NCBI GenBank assembly: GCA_029101185.1
Contig: JAQXQN010000019.1
Location: 1 to 55,555, forward strand
Origin: Eggerthellales bacterium
GTDB taxonomy: Bacteria; Actinomycetota; Coriobacteriia; Coriobacteriales; Eggerthellaceae
Length of the DNA: 55,555 bases
Direction: 5' to 3'
In this document: positions 19,425-30,779 of the stretch, piece by piece
How the letters are laid out: each line of letters begins with the position of its first letter
Numbering within the stretch: position 1 is the stretch's first letter
The notes under the pieces: generated by a model
Told to the model about the DNA's origin: nothing
The model's database searches: none
The model's input: only the letters and a program-made list of their open reading frames with translations
Position numbers and translations under genes: made by a program

Positions 19425-21308
19425 TTATCTACCCACTTTGCTGAGGATCTTGCCCACCAGAGAGGTGAGGAAGGCCGACTCAGGTATATGGAGCTTGATG
19501 CTGACGCCGTAGGTCAGAACTACGCTGGTGATGCCTCCAAGGATGATGCAGATAAAAGCGTTGATCAAAGACCCGGTGTCATAGGGAAGGACGGTGGCGT
19601 TCAGGAGCGTGAGTACGCCTGCGCCTGCCGCCGCTCCCACAAGCCCCAGCAGCAGGGAAGAGACCAGAGATTTGACCATGCCGGAAATGCCCAGGGCTCC
19701 GAGATGGGACCGTAGGTAGATCATGCATAGCAGGTCAAGCAGGACGTAGTAGACGGTCTCAGAGAGTGCAACGATGTTGATTCCCCAGTTCACCAGACCG
19801 TACTGGGAACCTACCAGCATGATGAAGACAATCTGTACCGCGCCCGAGCCAACCACAAAGCCGGCGAACTGCCGCATCTTGCGCAGGGTGGAGAACGCCT
19901 TTTGAAATAGGGTGCTTACCGCGTAGAAGGGCAGGGAAACCGCTAGGGCGCAGAGGTAACCAGCAATCTGGAGGATGTTTTCTGTGGAGAACGCCCCGAT
20001 ATGGTAGAGGGTGACAAGGGGGATAGAGAACACCACCAGGTACATGGCGAAGGGAACCATGAAATAGAGTATTTGGTTAATGCCCGAAGACATGGCGTGC
20101 TTGAGGCCCGTCATATTCCCTCGGGCATGCATGGTGGCAATCTCCGTGAACAGTGCCGTGGTGATGGGCACCGTCAAAAACGCGTAGGGCAGGGTGAACC
20201 AAAGCCGGGCATAGGCAATGATAGAGGGACCGTTATCAAGGCAGGCGTACGCAGCCGCGGTCTGTACGGAGACGATGACTAGGCCCGCTGCAGTGACCAG
20301 CAGCGCCGGCACCCCAATGGAGAGGGTCTCTTTCAGGGCCGGGTCCTTCAGATCGATCCTGAAGGTGATCTTGATGCCGCAGGAGCACAGGGCGGGAATC
20401 TGTACCGCCATCTGAAGAAAGACGCCAAGGGGGTTGCCTACTGCGATGATGACCTTGGCAAGTTCGGGGTCATAGGGGGCCACGAAGGCGTAGGCCACAA
20501 AGGTGACCGTGACAATCAGGTTGTTAAAGATTGGTGCCGCAGAGGACCACCCGTAGCTGCGCGAAGCGTTCAGCAGGCCTGAGACAATGGTGGAAACGCC
20601 GTAAAACACCAGCTGTATGGAGAAGAACCTAAAGAAGAACACGGCGTCGTCCATGGTCTGTTGATCAGACATGAAGGACTGGGTGAACACGAACAGGGGA
20701 GCGAAGAAGGTGCAAACCAGCGCCACTATCCCTAAGGCGATTATTGTGATGGAGAGCAGGTTTGAGGCGTACAGGTTGCCCTTCTGGGCGCCAAGCCTGT
20801 CTTTAACGGACACGTACACGGGTAAAAACGCGGTGACCAGCATGCCTCCCATGACCAGCTCGTAGAGCATGTTGGGAAGGTTGTTGGCCACCTGATACGA
20901 GCTGGCCAGCATGGTAGAGCCCAGGGCGAAGGCCATGGCCCAGGTGCGCATAAAGCCCGTGATGCGGGAGACGATCACCAGTACGCTGATCAAGGCGGCA
21001 GATTTACCCACCGAAGCCACGTCTTGGGCGGGGCGCGTATGGGCTCCGCGGACCTGACCATGCTTGGGGGAGACGACGGCATCCGTGGCGCTAGGAGCGC
21101 TCAGGCGGACGTGCTTGCCAGATTGGACCTTGGCGCCTGCCGGGGCATGCGATGCTGGTGTGGACCCTTCGTCATCTTGGGTGGTATTCCCAAACTGCAG
21201 CGACGCGTCAACGCGGGCGTGACGGCCGTGGCGAGCATGGCGGGGAGCCTGTGGAGTGTCGAGAGCCCCTGCTTGCGTGGAGCGGCGGCTTTCGGGGGAT
21301 TGCGTCAT
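19425..21308 (-). CDS. murJ: lipid II flippase MurJ/MviN family
   Basis: ALGSTMLASSYQVANNLPNMLYELVMGGMLVTAFLPVYV; multiple TM segments; polar ~100-aa N-terminal extension. Confidence 0.9.
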   Translation of the reverse strand: MTQSPESRRSTQAGALDTPQAPRHARHGRHARVDASLQFGNTTQDDEGSTPASHAPAGAKVQSGKHVRLSAPSATDAVVSPKHGQVRGAHTRPAQDVASVGKSAALISVLVIVSRITGFMRTWAMAFALGSTMLASSYQVANNLPNMLYELVMGGMLVTAFLPVYVSVKDRLGAQKGNLYASNLLSITIIALGIVALVCTFFAPLFVFTQSFMSDQQTMDDAVFFFRFFSIQLVFYGVSTIVSGLLNASRSYGWSSAAPIFNNLIVTVTFVAYAFVAPYDPELAKVIIAVGNPLGVFLQMAVQIPALCSCGIKITFRIDLKDPALKETLSIGVPALLVTAAGLVIVSVQTAAAYACLDNGPSIIAYARLWFTLPYAFLTVPITTALFTEIATMHARGNMTGLKHAMSSGINQILYFMVPFAMYLVVFSIPLVTLYHIGAFSTENILQIAGYLCALAVSLPFYAVSTLFQKAFSTLRKMRQFAGFVVGSGAVQIVFIMLVGSQYGLVNWGINIVALSETVYYVLLDLLCMIYLRSHLGALGISGMVKSLVSSLLLGLVGAAAGAGVLTLLNATVLPYDTGSLINAFICIILGGITSVVLTYGVSIKLHIPESAFLTSLVGKILSKVGR

Positions 21309-21401
21309 GAAGGCTCCTTCGGGAGGCTCCGTATTGTCAGGATGGGTATAATTGCTGGTTGAAATGATAGCGTTCGGCCGAGTTGAACCCTGCGAGGCAC
21401 C

Positions 21402-22256
21402 ATGAACATCCTGATTATCCGCAACAATTACAGCCCTGACGCAGTGACCGCGTCATACACCCTGGGGGCATTCTTTCAAAGTCAGGGCATCGCCTATGCC
21501 ATTGACGAGTCCTCTTCCTCCGTGGCCGCAATCCGCGAGACCGCCCTGGCCCTTGGGGGCATGGGTCGGGTTGATATGGTGGTGGTCCTTGGTGGCGACG
21601 GCTCCATTCTTAAGGCTGCCAATGCGGTGTGGGAATACGGGGTGCCTATCTTTGGCATCAACTTTGGGCATCTGGGCTTTCTTGTCAATGACCTGGGCGA
21701 AGATGGACTGATCCAGCTGATGGCGGCGGCCCTCAGCGGGGATGTGACCGTTGACGAGCGGGCCAATCTGCAGGTGGACTTCTGCCAGGCCGAGCAGGTG
21801 ATCCGAAGCAGGTTTGCTCTGAACGAAGTGACCGTGGCCCGGGGCGAGACGGGGCGCATTATTGCCTTTGACGTGGTGATTGACGGGTGTCCGCTGATGA
21901 AGCTTCGAGGAGACGGCGTGGTTTTGGCCTCTGCCACCGGATCTACCGCTTATGCCCTGTCCGCGGGTGGTCCTATTGTGTCTCCTAGTCATAAGGGTCT
22001 GGTGGTGGCGCCTCTAGCGGCTCATACCCTGACGGCTCGGGCGGTGGTCACCGGTCCGAGCGATGTGGTGGAGGTGCTTTTGGAGGATAACCAGGACAAC
22101 CGCGAAGCAAGCTTCTTTGTGGATGGGGAGCTGGTTGACATGCGCGAAGACGGCATCGACCGGGTGGTGGTGCGCAGGTCCGAGTATCCCACCAAGCTGC
22201 TGCGCTATAAGGATCCGGGATTCTTTGACCTGGTGAACGCCACGTTTTTTGCGTAG
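21402..22256 (+). CDS. nadK: NAD kinase
   Basis: VVVLGGDGSILKAAN, GINFGHLGFLVN, NEVTVARGETGR, GDGVVLASATGSTAYALSAGGPIVSP. Confidence 0.95.
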   Translation: MNILIIRNNYSPDAVTASYTLGAFFQSQGIAYAIDESSSSVAAIRETALALGGMGRVDMVVVLGGDGSILKAANAVWEYGVPIFGINFGHLGFLVNDLGEDGLIQLMAAALSGDVTVDERANLQVDFCQAEQVIRSRFALNEVTVARGETGRIIAFDVVIDGCPLMKLRGDGVVLASATGSTAYALSAGGPIVSPSHKGLVVAPLAAHTLTARAVVTGPSDVVEVLLEDNQDNREASFFVDGELVDMREDGIDRVVVRRSEYPTKLLRYKDPGFFDLVNATFFA

Positions 22257-22298
22257 CATGCATGGTGCCAAGCGTTCCGTTTGACTAAGGCGTAAGAA

Positions 22299-22330
22299 AA
22301 GGGGCCCCGAAGAGTCGGGGCCCCGGTTTT
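22299..22330. terminator. bidirectional terminator between nadK and DUF1846 gene
   Basis: aaaaGGGGCCCCGAagagTCGGGGCCCCggtttt. Confidence 0.85.
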
Positions 22331-22362
22331 GTGGGACTAATGCCTGCTTGTGGGACACATGC

Positions 22363-23844
22363 CTACTTATGGTACAGGCTGCGCTGCTCGAACTTTGGCT
22401 CGCAGGACACGTTGATGCCTAGGGACTTGAACAGCTTCTCGTCGGTGGGGGAGATGATCACGGAGAAGAAGGCGTCGCAGCCCGCCAGGGCGGAGCAGCT
22501 GTCAACCGCCGCCGCAGCCTGCTCATTGGTGGCGGAGCTGATGGACAGGGCAATGAGGGTCTCATCGGAGTGGAGTCGGGGGTTTTTGTGGTTGAGGTGT
22601 CGGGTCTTCAACTCGCAGATGGGCTTGAGGGCCTCCTCAGAGATGACCAGCACGTCCTGAGGAACGCCGGCCGCAGCCTTCAGGGCATTCATCAGCAGAG
22701 ACGAGGCGGCGCCAAGCAAATCCGAGGTCTTTCCAGTGACGATGGTGCCATCAGGCAGGCGAAGCGCCCCGGCCGGAAGCCCGGTTGCGGCCTCGCGGTT
22801 CAAGGCGGCCTGACGCAGAGGCTCAAGGGTCAAGGCCGCGTCGGTCTTGTTCATGAGCATCTTGAGCTTAGAGAGCTCCTTTTCCCCCGTGGCAGTCTTG
22901 CGGAACTGGACCGCACAGCGGTAGTAGCGACGGGCAATCTCCGTGCGGGCTGCGATTCTGACCGCTTCGTCATCCACAATTGCCATGCCGGCCATGTTCA
23001 CGCCCATGTCCGTGGGGGACTGATAGGGGCTAGACCCTAAGATCCGCTCCATCATGGCCTTGAGGACGGGGAAGATCTCCACGTCCCGGTTGTAGTTGAC
23101 GGTGGTCTTGCCGTAGGCCTCAAGGTGGAAGGGGTCGATGATGTTGTCGTCATCGAGGTCTACGGTGGCCGCCTCATAGGCGATGTTCACCGGGTGGTTC
23201 AGCGGCAGGTTCCAGATGGGGAAGGTCTCCCACTTAGCGTAGCCGGCCTCTACGCCCCGCTTGTGCTCGTGGAAGAGCTGGGAGAGGCAGGTGGCCATCT
23301 TGCCCGAGCCGGGGCCAGGGGCGGTGACTACCACCAGGGGCCGAGTGGTGGTGACGTACTCGTTTTTGCCGTAGCCCTCCTCGGAGACGATGCGCTCGAT
23401 ATCAAAGGGGTAGCCCTCAATGGGGTAGTGCAGGTAACTGGGAACTCCCAAATTGGCAAGGCGCTTGCGGAAGGCGTCCGCCGCAGGCTGGTTGGCGTAC
23501 TGGGTGACCACCACACCGGCGATGGCAAACCCCATGGATTTGAAGATGTCCATCAGCCGCAGCACGTCCTCGTCGTAGGTGATGCCCAAATCCCCCCGGA
23601 CCTTGCTCTTCTCGATGTGGGCGGAGTTGATGGCGATGATGACCTCCACCTCATCGGAGAGGGACTGGAGCATGCGGATCTTGGTGTCCGGCTGAAATCC
23701 GGGCAGGACCCGGGAGGCGTGGTAATCGTCAAAAAGCTTGCCGCCAAACTCCAGGTACAGCTTGCCGCCAAACTGGGCGATGCGCTCGCGAATGTGCTGG
23801 GCCTGAAGCTGCACGTATTTGTCGTTGCTGAATCCCTGGGTCAT
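22363..23844 (-). CDS. DUF1846-family protein
   Basis: KYVQLQAQHIRERIAQFGGKLYLEFGGKLFDDYHASRVLPGF...TAPGPGSGKMATCLSQLFHE. Confidence 0.88.
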   Translation of the reverse strand: MTQGFSNDKYVQLQAQHIRERIAQFGGKLYLEFGGKLFDDYHASRVLPGFQPDTKIRMLQSLSDEVEVIIAINSAHIEKSKVRGDLGITYDEDVLRLMDIFKSMGFAIAGVVVTQYANQPAADAFRKRLANLGVPSYLHYPIEGYPFDIERIVSEEGYGKNEYVTTTRPLVVVTAPGPGSGKMATCLSQLFHEHKRGVEAGYAKWETFPIWNLPLNHPVNIAYEAATVDLDDDNIIDPFHLEAYGKTTVNYNRDVEIFPVLKAMMERILGSSPYQSPTDMGVNMAGMAIVDDEAVRIAARTEIARRYYRCAVQFRKTATGEKELSKLKMLMNKTDAALTLEPLRQAALNREAATGLPAGALRLPDGTIVTGKTSDLLGAASSLLMNALKAAAGVPQDVLVISEEALKPICELKTRHLNHKNPRLHSDETLIALSISSATNEQAAAAVDSCSALAGCDAFFSVIISPTDEKLFKSLGINVSCEPKFEQRSLYHK

Positions 23845-24074
23845 GGGTGCGTCCTTTCTGGCGGCAGGCGGGGTGTGTGTGAATCGGCGTATAGTGTAGC
23901 GGTTTCGGCTTGGCGTGCGGCCGTGGCGGCGGGAAAACGGAAAAGCCCGAAATGCAAATGGGCGGCGGGCGCTGGACGCTTCGACATGGTGGCGGGTGTT
24001 TCGGGTCTGTAAAACAGGGCCGAAGCGTGCGGGGCGGCAGGCGACAGGCGGGTATAATCAACGGGCGTTGATGA

Positions 24075-25793
<1,719 letters not shown>

Positions 25794-25822
25794 AAGGCCC
25801 TTTCGCCCGCCGCGAAAAGGGA

Positions 25823-25828
25823 TACAAT
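25823..25828 (+). promoter_or_regulatory. -10 element of probable leaderless xer transcript
   Basis: TACAAT with 6 nt to the ATG at 25835. Confidence 0.5.
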
Positions 25829-25834
25829 GCCTCC

Positions 25835-26785
25835 ATGGCTAGACGGATACTCCATAGAACCTTTTCCGAGAAAGCGCCCAACGCCGGGGCGCTTTCTTTG
25901 CCGCGGGACGAGTATCTGGCTCATTTGTCTGTAGAGCGGGGCTCAAGCACCCAGACAATCTCGGCGTATCGGCAGGACCTTGACGATTATTTGGGGTTTT
26001 TGCAGGAGCTTGGCATCAGCGGTATGGAGCGGGTAACCCGAGAGGACATCATTGCCTACGAGGCGGACCTGATGGAACGGGGGTACGCCACCGCCAGCGT
26101 CAAGCGCAGGATCTCTGCGGTAAAGGGTATGCACAGGTTTCTGGCCAGGGAGGACGTCGATCTTGACAACCCCGCCTCCAGCGTGCGGCTGCCTGATCCC
26201 GGGCTGAGGCTTCCAGACTGCCTGAGCATAGAGGAGGCCTGCGCCGTTCTTGACCAGAGCTTTCCTCCTACCCCTGCTGGAGCGCGGGACCGGGCCATCC
26301 TCGAGGTGCTTTACGGTTGCGGTTTGCGGGTGAGTGAGCTGGTGGGTCTTGATATGGGGGACCTGTACCTGCCCGAGGGGCTCATTCGGGTCCTGGGTAA
26401 GGGGTCAAAGGAGCGGGTGGTTCCCATTAGCGGCACCGCCCTGCGGGTCCTTGAGGGCTACACGTCCGCCGCCCGTCCGGAGATTGCCTGTTCGGGGAAG
26501 GTCCTCAGCCCCGCGGTATTCCTCAACTCCCGAGGCGGGCGCCTCTCAAGGCAAAGCGTCCATGCTATCGTGGCCCGAGCGGGTGGAGCCATCGGCCGGG
26601 CGGATCTGCACCCCCATACCTTGCGGCACTCCTTTGCCACCCATATGCTTGATGGGGGAGCGGACCTGCGCTCCATCCAGGAGATGCTCGGCCATTCGGA
26701 CATTGGCACCACCCAAATCTACACCCACGTCTCCTCAAGTCACATCCGTGAGGAGTACCTGGCCGCCCATCCCCGGGCCACATAG
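25835..26785 (+). CDS. xerD: tyrosine recombinase XerD/XerC
   Basis: LEVLYGCGLRVSELVGL, HPHTLRHSFATHMLDGGADLRSIQEMLGHSDIGTTQIYTHV catalytic residues. Confidence 0.93.
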   Translation: MARRILHRTFSEKAPNAGALSLPRDEYLAHLSVERGSSTQTISAYRQDLDDYLGFLQELGISGMERVTREDIIAYEADLMERGYATASVKRRISAVKGMHRFLAREDVDLDNPASSVRLPDPGLRLPDCLSIEEACAVLDQSFPPTPAGARDRAILEVLYGCGLRVSELVGLDMGDLYLPEGLIRVLGKGSKERVVPISGTALRVLEGYTSAARPEIACSGKVLSPAVFLNSRGGRLSRQSVHAIVARAGGAIGRADLHPHTLRHSFATHMLDGGADLRSIQEMLGHSDIGTTQIYTHVSSSHIREEYLAAHPRAT

Positions 26786-26837
26786 GTTTTCTGTCGAAGC
26801 GCCCTGCCTCGCTTCACGTTTCCGACACATTTTTATT

Positions 26838-26864
26838 GACCCCCGAGAATTCGGGGGTCTTTTT
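26838..26864 (+). terminator. terminator after xerD
   Basis: GACCCCCGA-gaat-TCGGGGGTC-TTTTT. Confidence 0.9.
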
Positions 26865-27022
26865 GCATGCGCCCAAGATGTTGTGCCCTCGCCGTCCTGC
26901 CCCCAACATCTTTCTATCGAAAAAGGCTCAGAGTTGCTTCATCAGGCGAAAATGAAGCAAAATATGGCGAAATTTCAGGTTAGGTGTCGGAATGTGGGTC
27001 AAGAGTGCAAGCAAATTCAGTA

Positions 27023-27054
27023 AAAGTGGGGCATCCTATGCTATTATGACCCCA
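27023..27054 (+). promoter_or_regulatory. mraZ promoter region with candidate MraZ-type box and GTGGGG/CCCCAC inverted repeat
   Basis: aaaAGTGGGGcatcctatgctattatgaCCCCACTtg around TATTAT. Confidence 0.5.
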
Positions 27055-27095
27055 CTTGCTGGTTGAGCTGTCTTTTGTGCGGGAAGGAGGACCTG

Positions 27096-27554
27096 ATGCA
27101 GAATCTTATCGGCGAGTACGCCCATAAGATGGATGCAAAGGGTCGTGTAGCGTTCCCTGCAAACTTCCGTAAGACCATTAGCGAGGGCGCCAACCTTGTT
27201 ATCGCGCCGAGCCCTTCGAGCAACTGCCTCTACGTCTATCTCAAGGACGATTACATCGCCTGGGTGGATGAGATGTTTGAGGGCATCGGGGGCTATGACG
27301 TGAATAACGAGGATCATGTGGAAATGAAGTCTTTCCTCATGGGTGCCGCTCGGGATGCCGAGCTTGACGGGGCGGGCCGCATTGCGGTCACTCCTCGGTA
27401 CCGGGAAGAATTCGGACTCTCCTCCGAGGTAATTCTGGTGGGCAATGGCAACCGAGTGGAGATTTGGGATCCCCAGCGTCGCGCCGAGCAGAACGAAAGG
27501 GCCCGCGCACTTCGCGCCAAGCTCTTGTTCCGTTCCCCGTCGACCAAGGAGTAG
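27096..27554 (+). CDS. mraZ: transcriptional regulator MraZ
   Basis: GEYAHKMDAKGRVAFPANFR, DAELDGAGRIAVTPRYREEF. Confidence 0.95.
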   Translation: MQNLIGEYAHKMDAKGRVAFPANFRKTISEGANLVIAPSPSSNCLYVYLKDDYIAWVDEMFEGIGGYDVNNEDHVEMKSFLMGAARDAELDGAGRIAVTPRYREEFGLSSEVILVGNGNRVEIWDPQRRAEQNERARALRAKLLFRSPSTKE

Positions 27555-27560
27555 TCCCGC

Positions 27561-28517
27561 GTGACAAACGAATATCGACATACGCCCGTCCTGCTCGCCG
27601 AGTGCCTCGAGCAATCACACCTTAAACCGCAGCACACGTTCGTGGACTGTACGCTCGGCGGAGCAGGGCATTCTTCCGAATTTGCCGCCCGTCTTGATGA
27701 CCGGGGGATCTTGATCGGCATAGATCAGGACCAGATGGCCCTTGAGGCAGCGGGCTCGCGCATCGCGGCCATGAGCTCTGAACATGGCCCGCGGGTGGAG
27801 CTCCTTCGCGGCAATTTTGGCAACCTTGATGATCTATTGCTGAAGGCGCAGGTTCCCGGGGTGGATGTGTTCCTCTTTGACTTGGGAGTCTCCTCGCCTC
27901 AGCTAGACCTTCCGTCTCGGGGCTTCTCCTTTAAGGAGGATTCCCCGCTGGATATGAGGATGGATCCGGGTACACAGACCATAACCGCAGCAGAGCTCGT
28001 CAACACCCTAACCGCAGCAGAGCTCACCCGGATCATCAGAGATTATTCAGACGAGAAGTGGGCAAGCCGTATTGCTCAGTTCATCGTGGACGCCCGAGCG
28101 CGGGGCCCCATCACCACCTCGGGGCAGCTGGTGGAGATCATCAAGGACGCCATCCCCGCCTCTGCCCGCCGCGCGGGGGGTCATCCTGCCAAAAGGACCT
28201 TCCAGGCGCTGAGGATAGAGGTGAACTCGGAGCTGGCGGTGCTCAGGAGGGGGCTGGAAGCCGCCGTGAGATGGCTCAATCCCAAGGGCCGGATCCTGGT
28301 GATCAGCTACCACTCCCTTGAGGACAAGGTGGTCAAGGAAGTATTTTCCAAATATTCCCAGACCTGTACCTGTCCGCCTGATTTGCCCGTGTGCGTATGT
28401 GGGGCAAACCCGCTGCTCAAAGCGGGCCGCAAGCCCATCCTCCCAACCCTGGAGGAAGTTGAAAGAAACACCCGGTCACGAAGCGCCAAGCTTCGGGTCG
28501 CCGAGAAAATTAGATAG
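27561..28517 (+). CDS. rsmH: 16S rRNA (cytosine1402-N4)-methyltransferase RsmH
   Basis: YRHTPVLLAECL, DCTLGGAGHS, FLFDLGVSSPQLD, RTFQALRIEVNSEL, ISYHSLEDKVVK. Confidence 0.97.
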   Translation: MTNEYRHTPVLLAECLEQSHLKPQHTFVDCTLGGAGHSSEFAARLDDRGILIGIDQDQMALEAAGSRIAAMSSEHGPRVELLRGNFGNLDDLLLKAQVPGVDVFLFDLGVSSPQLDLPSRGFSFKEDSPLDMRMDPGTQTITAAELVNTLTAAELTRIIRDYSDEKWASRIAQFIVDARARGPITTSGQLVEIIKDAIPASARRAGGHPAKRTFQALRIEVNSELAVLRRGLEAAVRWLNPKGRILVISYHSLEDKVVKEVFSKYSQTCTCPPDLPVCVCGANPLLKAGRKPILPTLEEVERNTRSRSAKLRVAEKIR

Positions 28518-28564
28518 CTAACCGCCGACCGAAACGCAGCTTAATCACAGAAAGGAGGCCGGCA

Positions 28565-29044
28565 ATGAGCACACGTGCATCGTTCCGCGCCTCACGGTCG
28601 GAGTATATGTACGGCGCCGCAGCGCCTGACCTGTTCACTGAGTCTGGGTTTGACTATACGGAGTCCCGGCCCCCTCGGGTGGAGAGGGATCCCGTACCTG
28701 GACGCATCAATGGAATCTTCCGCATGGTGATTCTCGTGTCCGTGGTCATCGCCATGGTGTGTTGCCTGCGTGTGGGCCTTGCGGCCGCCTCCGTGGGTAC
28801 CGCCATTGAGGCGGAGACCCTTGACGCCCAAATCGAGCAGGCCCGTTCCCTCGGATCCGACCTGGAGGTCCAGCAAAGCCGTCTGACCAACTCCACCCAG
28901 CTGAGGGTGTCCGCAACCGGCCTTGGCATGGTGGCTCCGGAGTCTACCGTCACCATCGTCCTTGACGAGGACGTGGTGGTTACCGACACCGAGGGGGACC
29001 TGTCCTTCTCAGGCACCACCAGTGCAATAGCCAATCAAGCCTAG
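28565..29044 (+). CDS. ftsL: FtsL-like cell division protein
   Basis: Position between rsmH and ftsI; single TM (MVILVSVVIAMVCCLRVGLA) followed by coiled-coil. Confidence 0.7.
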   Translation: MSTRASFRASRSEYMYGAAAPDLFTESGFDYTESRPPRVERDPVPGRINGIFRMVILVSVVIAMVCCLRVGLAAASVGTAIEAETLDAQIEQARSLGSDLEVQQSRLTNSTQLRVSATGLGMVAPESTVTIVLDEDVVVTDTEGDLSFSGTTSAIANQA

Positions 29045-29058
29045 AGGCGTAGCGGATC

Positions 29059-30741
29059 ATGGTCCGGTTATTCAGCGACGATTACAACATCTCAAGGCGG
29101 GAGTCCATCATCCTGGGCTGCTTTGGCATTGCTGCCCTTGCTTCCGCAGCCCAGCTGGTCAACGTGCAGTTCATTCATGGCGAAGAGTACCGCGCCGCCG
29201 CTGTTAACTCTCGAACCAGGGCGGACTCCGTTCCTTCCCGTCGGGGGACCATCTATGACCGCAACGGTAACATCCTTGCCGCAAGCGTTGATGCGGTGGA
29301 CGTGTACGTGAACCCCCGTGAGATCACCGATGTGGAGCAGGCGTCTCGGGCCCTAGCGGAGGTGCTTGGGGGCGAGGCCAAGGATTATGTGGACCTGCTT
29401 ACCATAGACACCACCTTTGTCTACATCCAACGCCAGGCAGAAGTTGAGCAGGGCGATCGGCTGAGGGAAAAAGAAATTGCCGGTCTGCACCTAATCAACA
29501 GCGTGAAGCGAGTCTACCCCTACGGGGCCGTAGGTGGCCAGGTCATCGGCTACGTGAACGTAGATGGGGAGGGCATTTCTGGCCTGGAGCTGTACTACAA
29601 CGATATCCTTTCGGGGACGGACGGGTCATACAGCCGACAGATGGGGCTCTATGACGCCCCCATCCCCGGAGGCGTGGACTATGACATTGAGCCCATTGAC
29701 GGGGAGGATATCGTGGTCTCTCTTGATGTGGAGATGCAGTCCTTCCTTGAGGAACGGGTGGCAAAAGAGGTGGAGCGCGTGGAGGGCGCAGACGGCACTG
29801 GGGTGCTTATGGACGGCTCTACGGGAGAGATTCTGGCAATCTGCTCTACCCCCTATTTTGACTGCACTCATCCGGAGAAATCCGAGATAGGTTCCGAATC
29901 CGTGAAGGGCATCGTGCGGGCTTTCGAGCCTGGTTCCGTGTTTAAGACTCCCGCTATGGTGGCGGTGCTTGAGACCGGGGCCGTTACCCCGGATACGGTG
30001 GTGGAATGCCCGGTGTCTCTTGAGGCTGACGAGTACGAGGTCTCGGACGCCCATGAGCGCCCCGCCTGCGACATGACTGCTCGGCAAATCCTGGCTGATT
30101 CCTCTAACGTGGGTATCACCCTGCTGGTCAAGGAGTACCTTGGCTTTTCCTCTCTCTATAAGAGGGTGGGTGAGTTTGGGTTCACTTCGACAACCGGGGT
30201 TGACTACCCTGGGGAGTCTGCGGGATACCTTGCGGAGGATATCGATTCCTGGTCTATCATCTCCAAATATAACCTTTCCTTCGGCCAAGGTGTCATGGTC
30301 ACCCCCATGCAGCTGTGTCGGTTCTACGGCGCTTTGGCAAACGGCGGTGTTGCCTGTACCCCCCATTTTCTGATTAGCAAGCCCCAGACCGGGGAGGTGG
30401 CGCAGTACGACGCGGAGACCATCATCACCGACGGTCAGGTGCTTGCGGATACCATCAGCATGCTCGAGTCCGTGGTCACCGACGGCACTGGCAAGGATGC
30501 CCGGGTGGAGGGATTCACCGTGGCGGGCAAGACTGGCACCGCAGAGTACGCCGACCCGGAGACGGGGGGCTATGTGGAGGGACGGTATAATCTGGACTTC
30601 GTGGGCTTTCTTCCCGAAGCCACGGTGCCCCTGGTGTGTTTCACTAGCGTGACCGAGGTGGCATACGAAACCTCAACCACAGCCCTATTCAGCGACATCA
30701 TGACCGAGGCCGTGGCCCGATACCGGATTGCCCAGCTGTAG
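29059..30741 (+). CDS. ftsI: penicillin-binding protein 2 / FtsI transpeptidase
   Basis: PSRRGTIYDRNGNILA, EPGSVFKTPAM (SxxK), DSSNVG (SxN), GKTGTAEY (KTG). Confidence 0.95.
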   Translation: MVRLFSDDYNISRRESIILGCFGIAALASAAQLVNVQFIHGEEYRAAAVNSRTRADSVPSRRGTIYDRNGNILAASVDAVDVYVNPREITDVEQASRALAEVLGGEAKDYVDLLTIDTTFVYIQRQAEVEQGDRLREKEIAGLHLINSVKRVYPYGAVGGQVIGYVNVDGEGISGLELYYNDILSGTDGSYSRQMGLYDAPIPGGVDYDIEPIDGEDIVVSLDVEMQSFLEERVAKEVERVEGADGTGVLMDGSTGEILAICSTPYFDCTHPEKSEIGSESVKGIVRAFEPGSVFKTPAMVAVLETGAVTPDTVVECPVSLEADEYEVSDAHERPACDMTARQILADSSNVGITLLVKEYLGFSSLYKRVGEFGFTSTTGVDYPGESAGYLAEDIDSWSIISKYNLSFGQGVMVTPMQLCRFYGALANGGVACTPHFLISKPQTGEVAQYDAETIITDGQVLADTISMLESVVTDGTGKDARVEGFTVAGKTGTAEYADPETGGYVEGRYNLDFVGFLPEATVPLVCFTSVTEVAYETSTTALFSDIMTEAVARYRIAQL

Positions 30742-30779
30742 TCCGCCGGCCCCGGGGACCTTAGCAGTCAGGAGCAGCC

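Noticed and set aside
23125-24012. 295-aa plus ORF antisense to the DUF1846 gene
   Set aside because: Antisense to a conserved gene with coherent protein sequence; extends into the divergent promoter region.
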